21,295 bases of DNA from Asticcacaulis sp. UBA2476 (GTDB lineage Bacteria; Pseudomonadota; Alphaproteobacteria; Caulobacterales; Caulobacteraceae). This document shows positions 21,272 through 21,295 of this stretch, piece after piece. Position 1 is the stretch's first letter. Each line of letters starts with the position of its first letter. Location: the NCBI GenBank assembly GCA_002342035.1, contig DDPE01000060.1, forward strand, positions 1 through 21,295, written 5' to 3'. The notes beneath the pieces were generated by a model. The model did not search any database. It saw nothing but the letters and a program-made list of their open reading frames with translations, and was not told the DNA's origin. The translations under genes and the position numbers were made by a program.

Positions 21272-21295
21272 TTACTTCTTCTTGCCTTCCTTGCG
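21272..21295 (-). CDS. rplF: 50S ribosomal protein L6, last seven codons only (cut by the window edge)
   Basis: The minus strand reads RKEGKKK and a TAA just before rplR. This is the usual C-terminus of L6 and its expected place in the spc operon. The remainder lies beyond the right edge of the window. Confidence 0.85.
   Translation of the reverse strand, partial: RKEGKKK

Overview
The window looks like chromosomal DNA of an alphaproteobacterium, most likely of the order Caulobacterales (Asticcacaulis/Caulobacter type). The basis is the gene order rplF-rplR-rpsE-rpmD-rplO-secY-adk-rpsM-rpsK-rpoA-rplQ with a short-type adenylate kinase and no rpmJ or infA between secY and rpsM, a xerD/aroK-aroB divergon, a tadA/rluB-rsmD divergon, and protein sequences typical of that group. 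The genus is inferred from pattern, not searched. No rRNA, tRNA, CRISPR array, insertion sequence or prophage gene was seen.

Layout. 1-349 is non-coding. 350-3114 (minus) holds rluB then rsmD, two 23S/16S rRNA modification genes; RluB carries a tail of about 400 residues built from 20-residue Arg/Gly/Asp/Phe repeats. Divergent from it is tadA (tRNA wobble deaminase), followed by an MscS-type channel gene. 4668-7301 (minus) is xerD, accA and a DUF4328-type membrane protein gene that begins two codons after the accA stop in the same frame. A 207-base divergent spacer holds a perfect 36-base palindrome and a tiny upstream frame with three Phe codons that overlaps the aroK ATG. Then come aroK, aroB and a CorC/HlyC-type CBS protein gene (plus), joined by ATGA overlaps. 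The aroB frame is broken by what looks like one missing A near 8180-8183.

10539-13870 (minus) holds an ENPP-type phosphodiesterase lipoprotein, a Do/DegP-type protease and an unrecognised acidic protein. A 52-codon gene with a perfect Shine-Dalgarno sequence and its own terminator sits at 14008-14166. The stretch upstream of it, up to the rplQ terminator, is full of mutually complementary segments and is a candidate structured RNA. From 14476 to the right edge runs the end of the spc operon and the alpha operon (minus), entering at the last codons of rplF.

How it works together. Most genes are housekeeping: ribosome parts and rRNA/tRNA modification, protein secretion (SecY), transcription (RpoA), nucleotide balance (Adk), chromosome dimer resolution (XerD), the first step of fatty acid synthesis (AccA), the shikimate pathway (AroK, AroB) and envelope quality control (DegP, MscS). 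The unusual material is mostly between genes. The ribosomal protein operon has long spacers with strong hairpins after rpmD and after rpoA, and these two spacers share flanking sequence, as if a terminator-like element had been duplicated inside the operon. No complete new defence or biosynthetic system is visible; the best leads are the structured region with its 52-codon gene, the aroK upstream frame and palindrome, the aroB frameshift and the duplicated spacer element.
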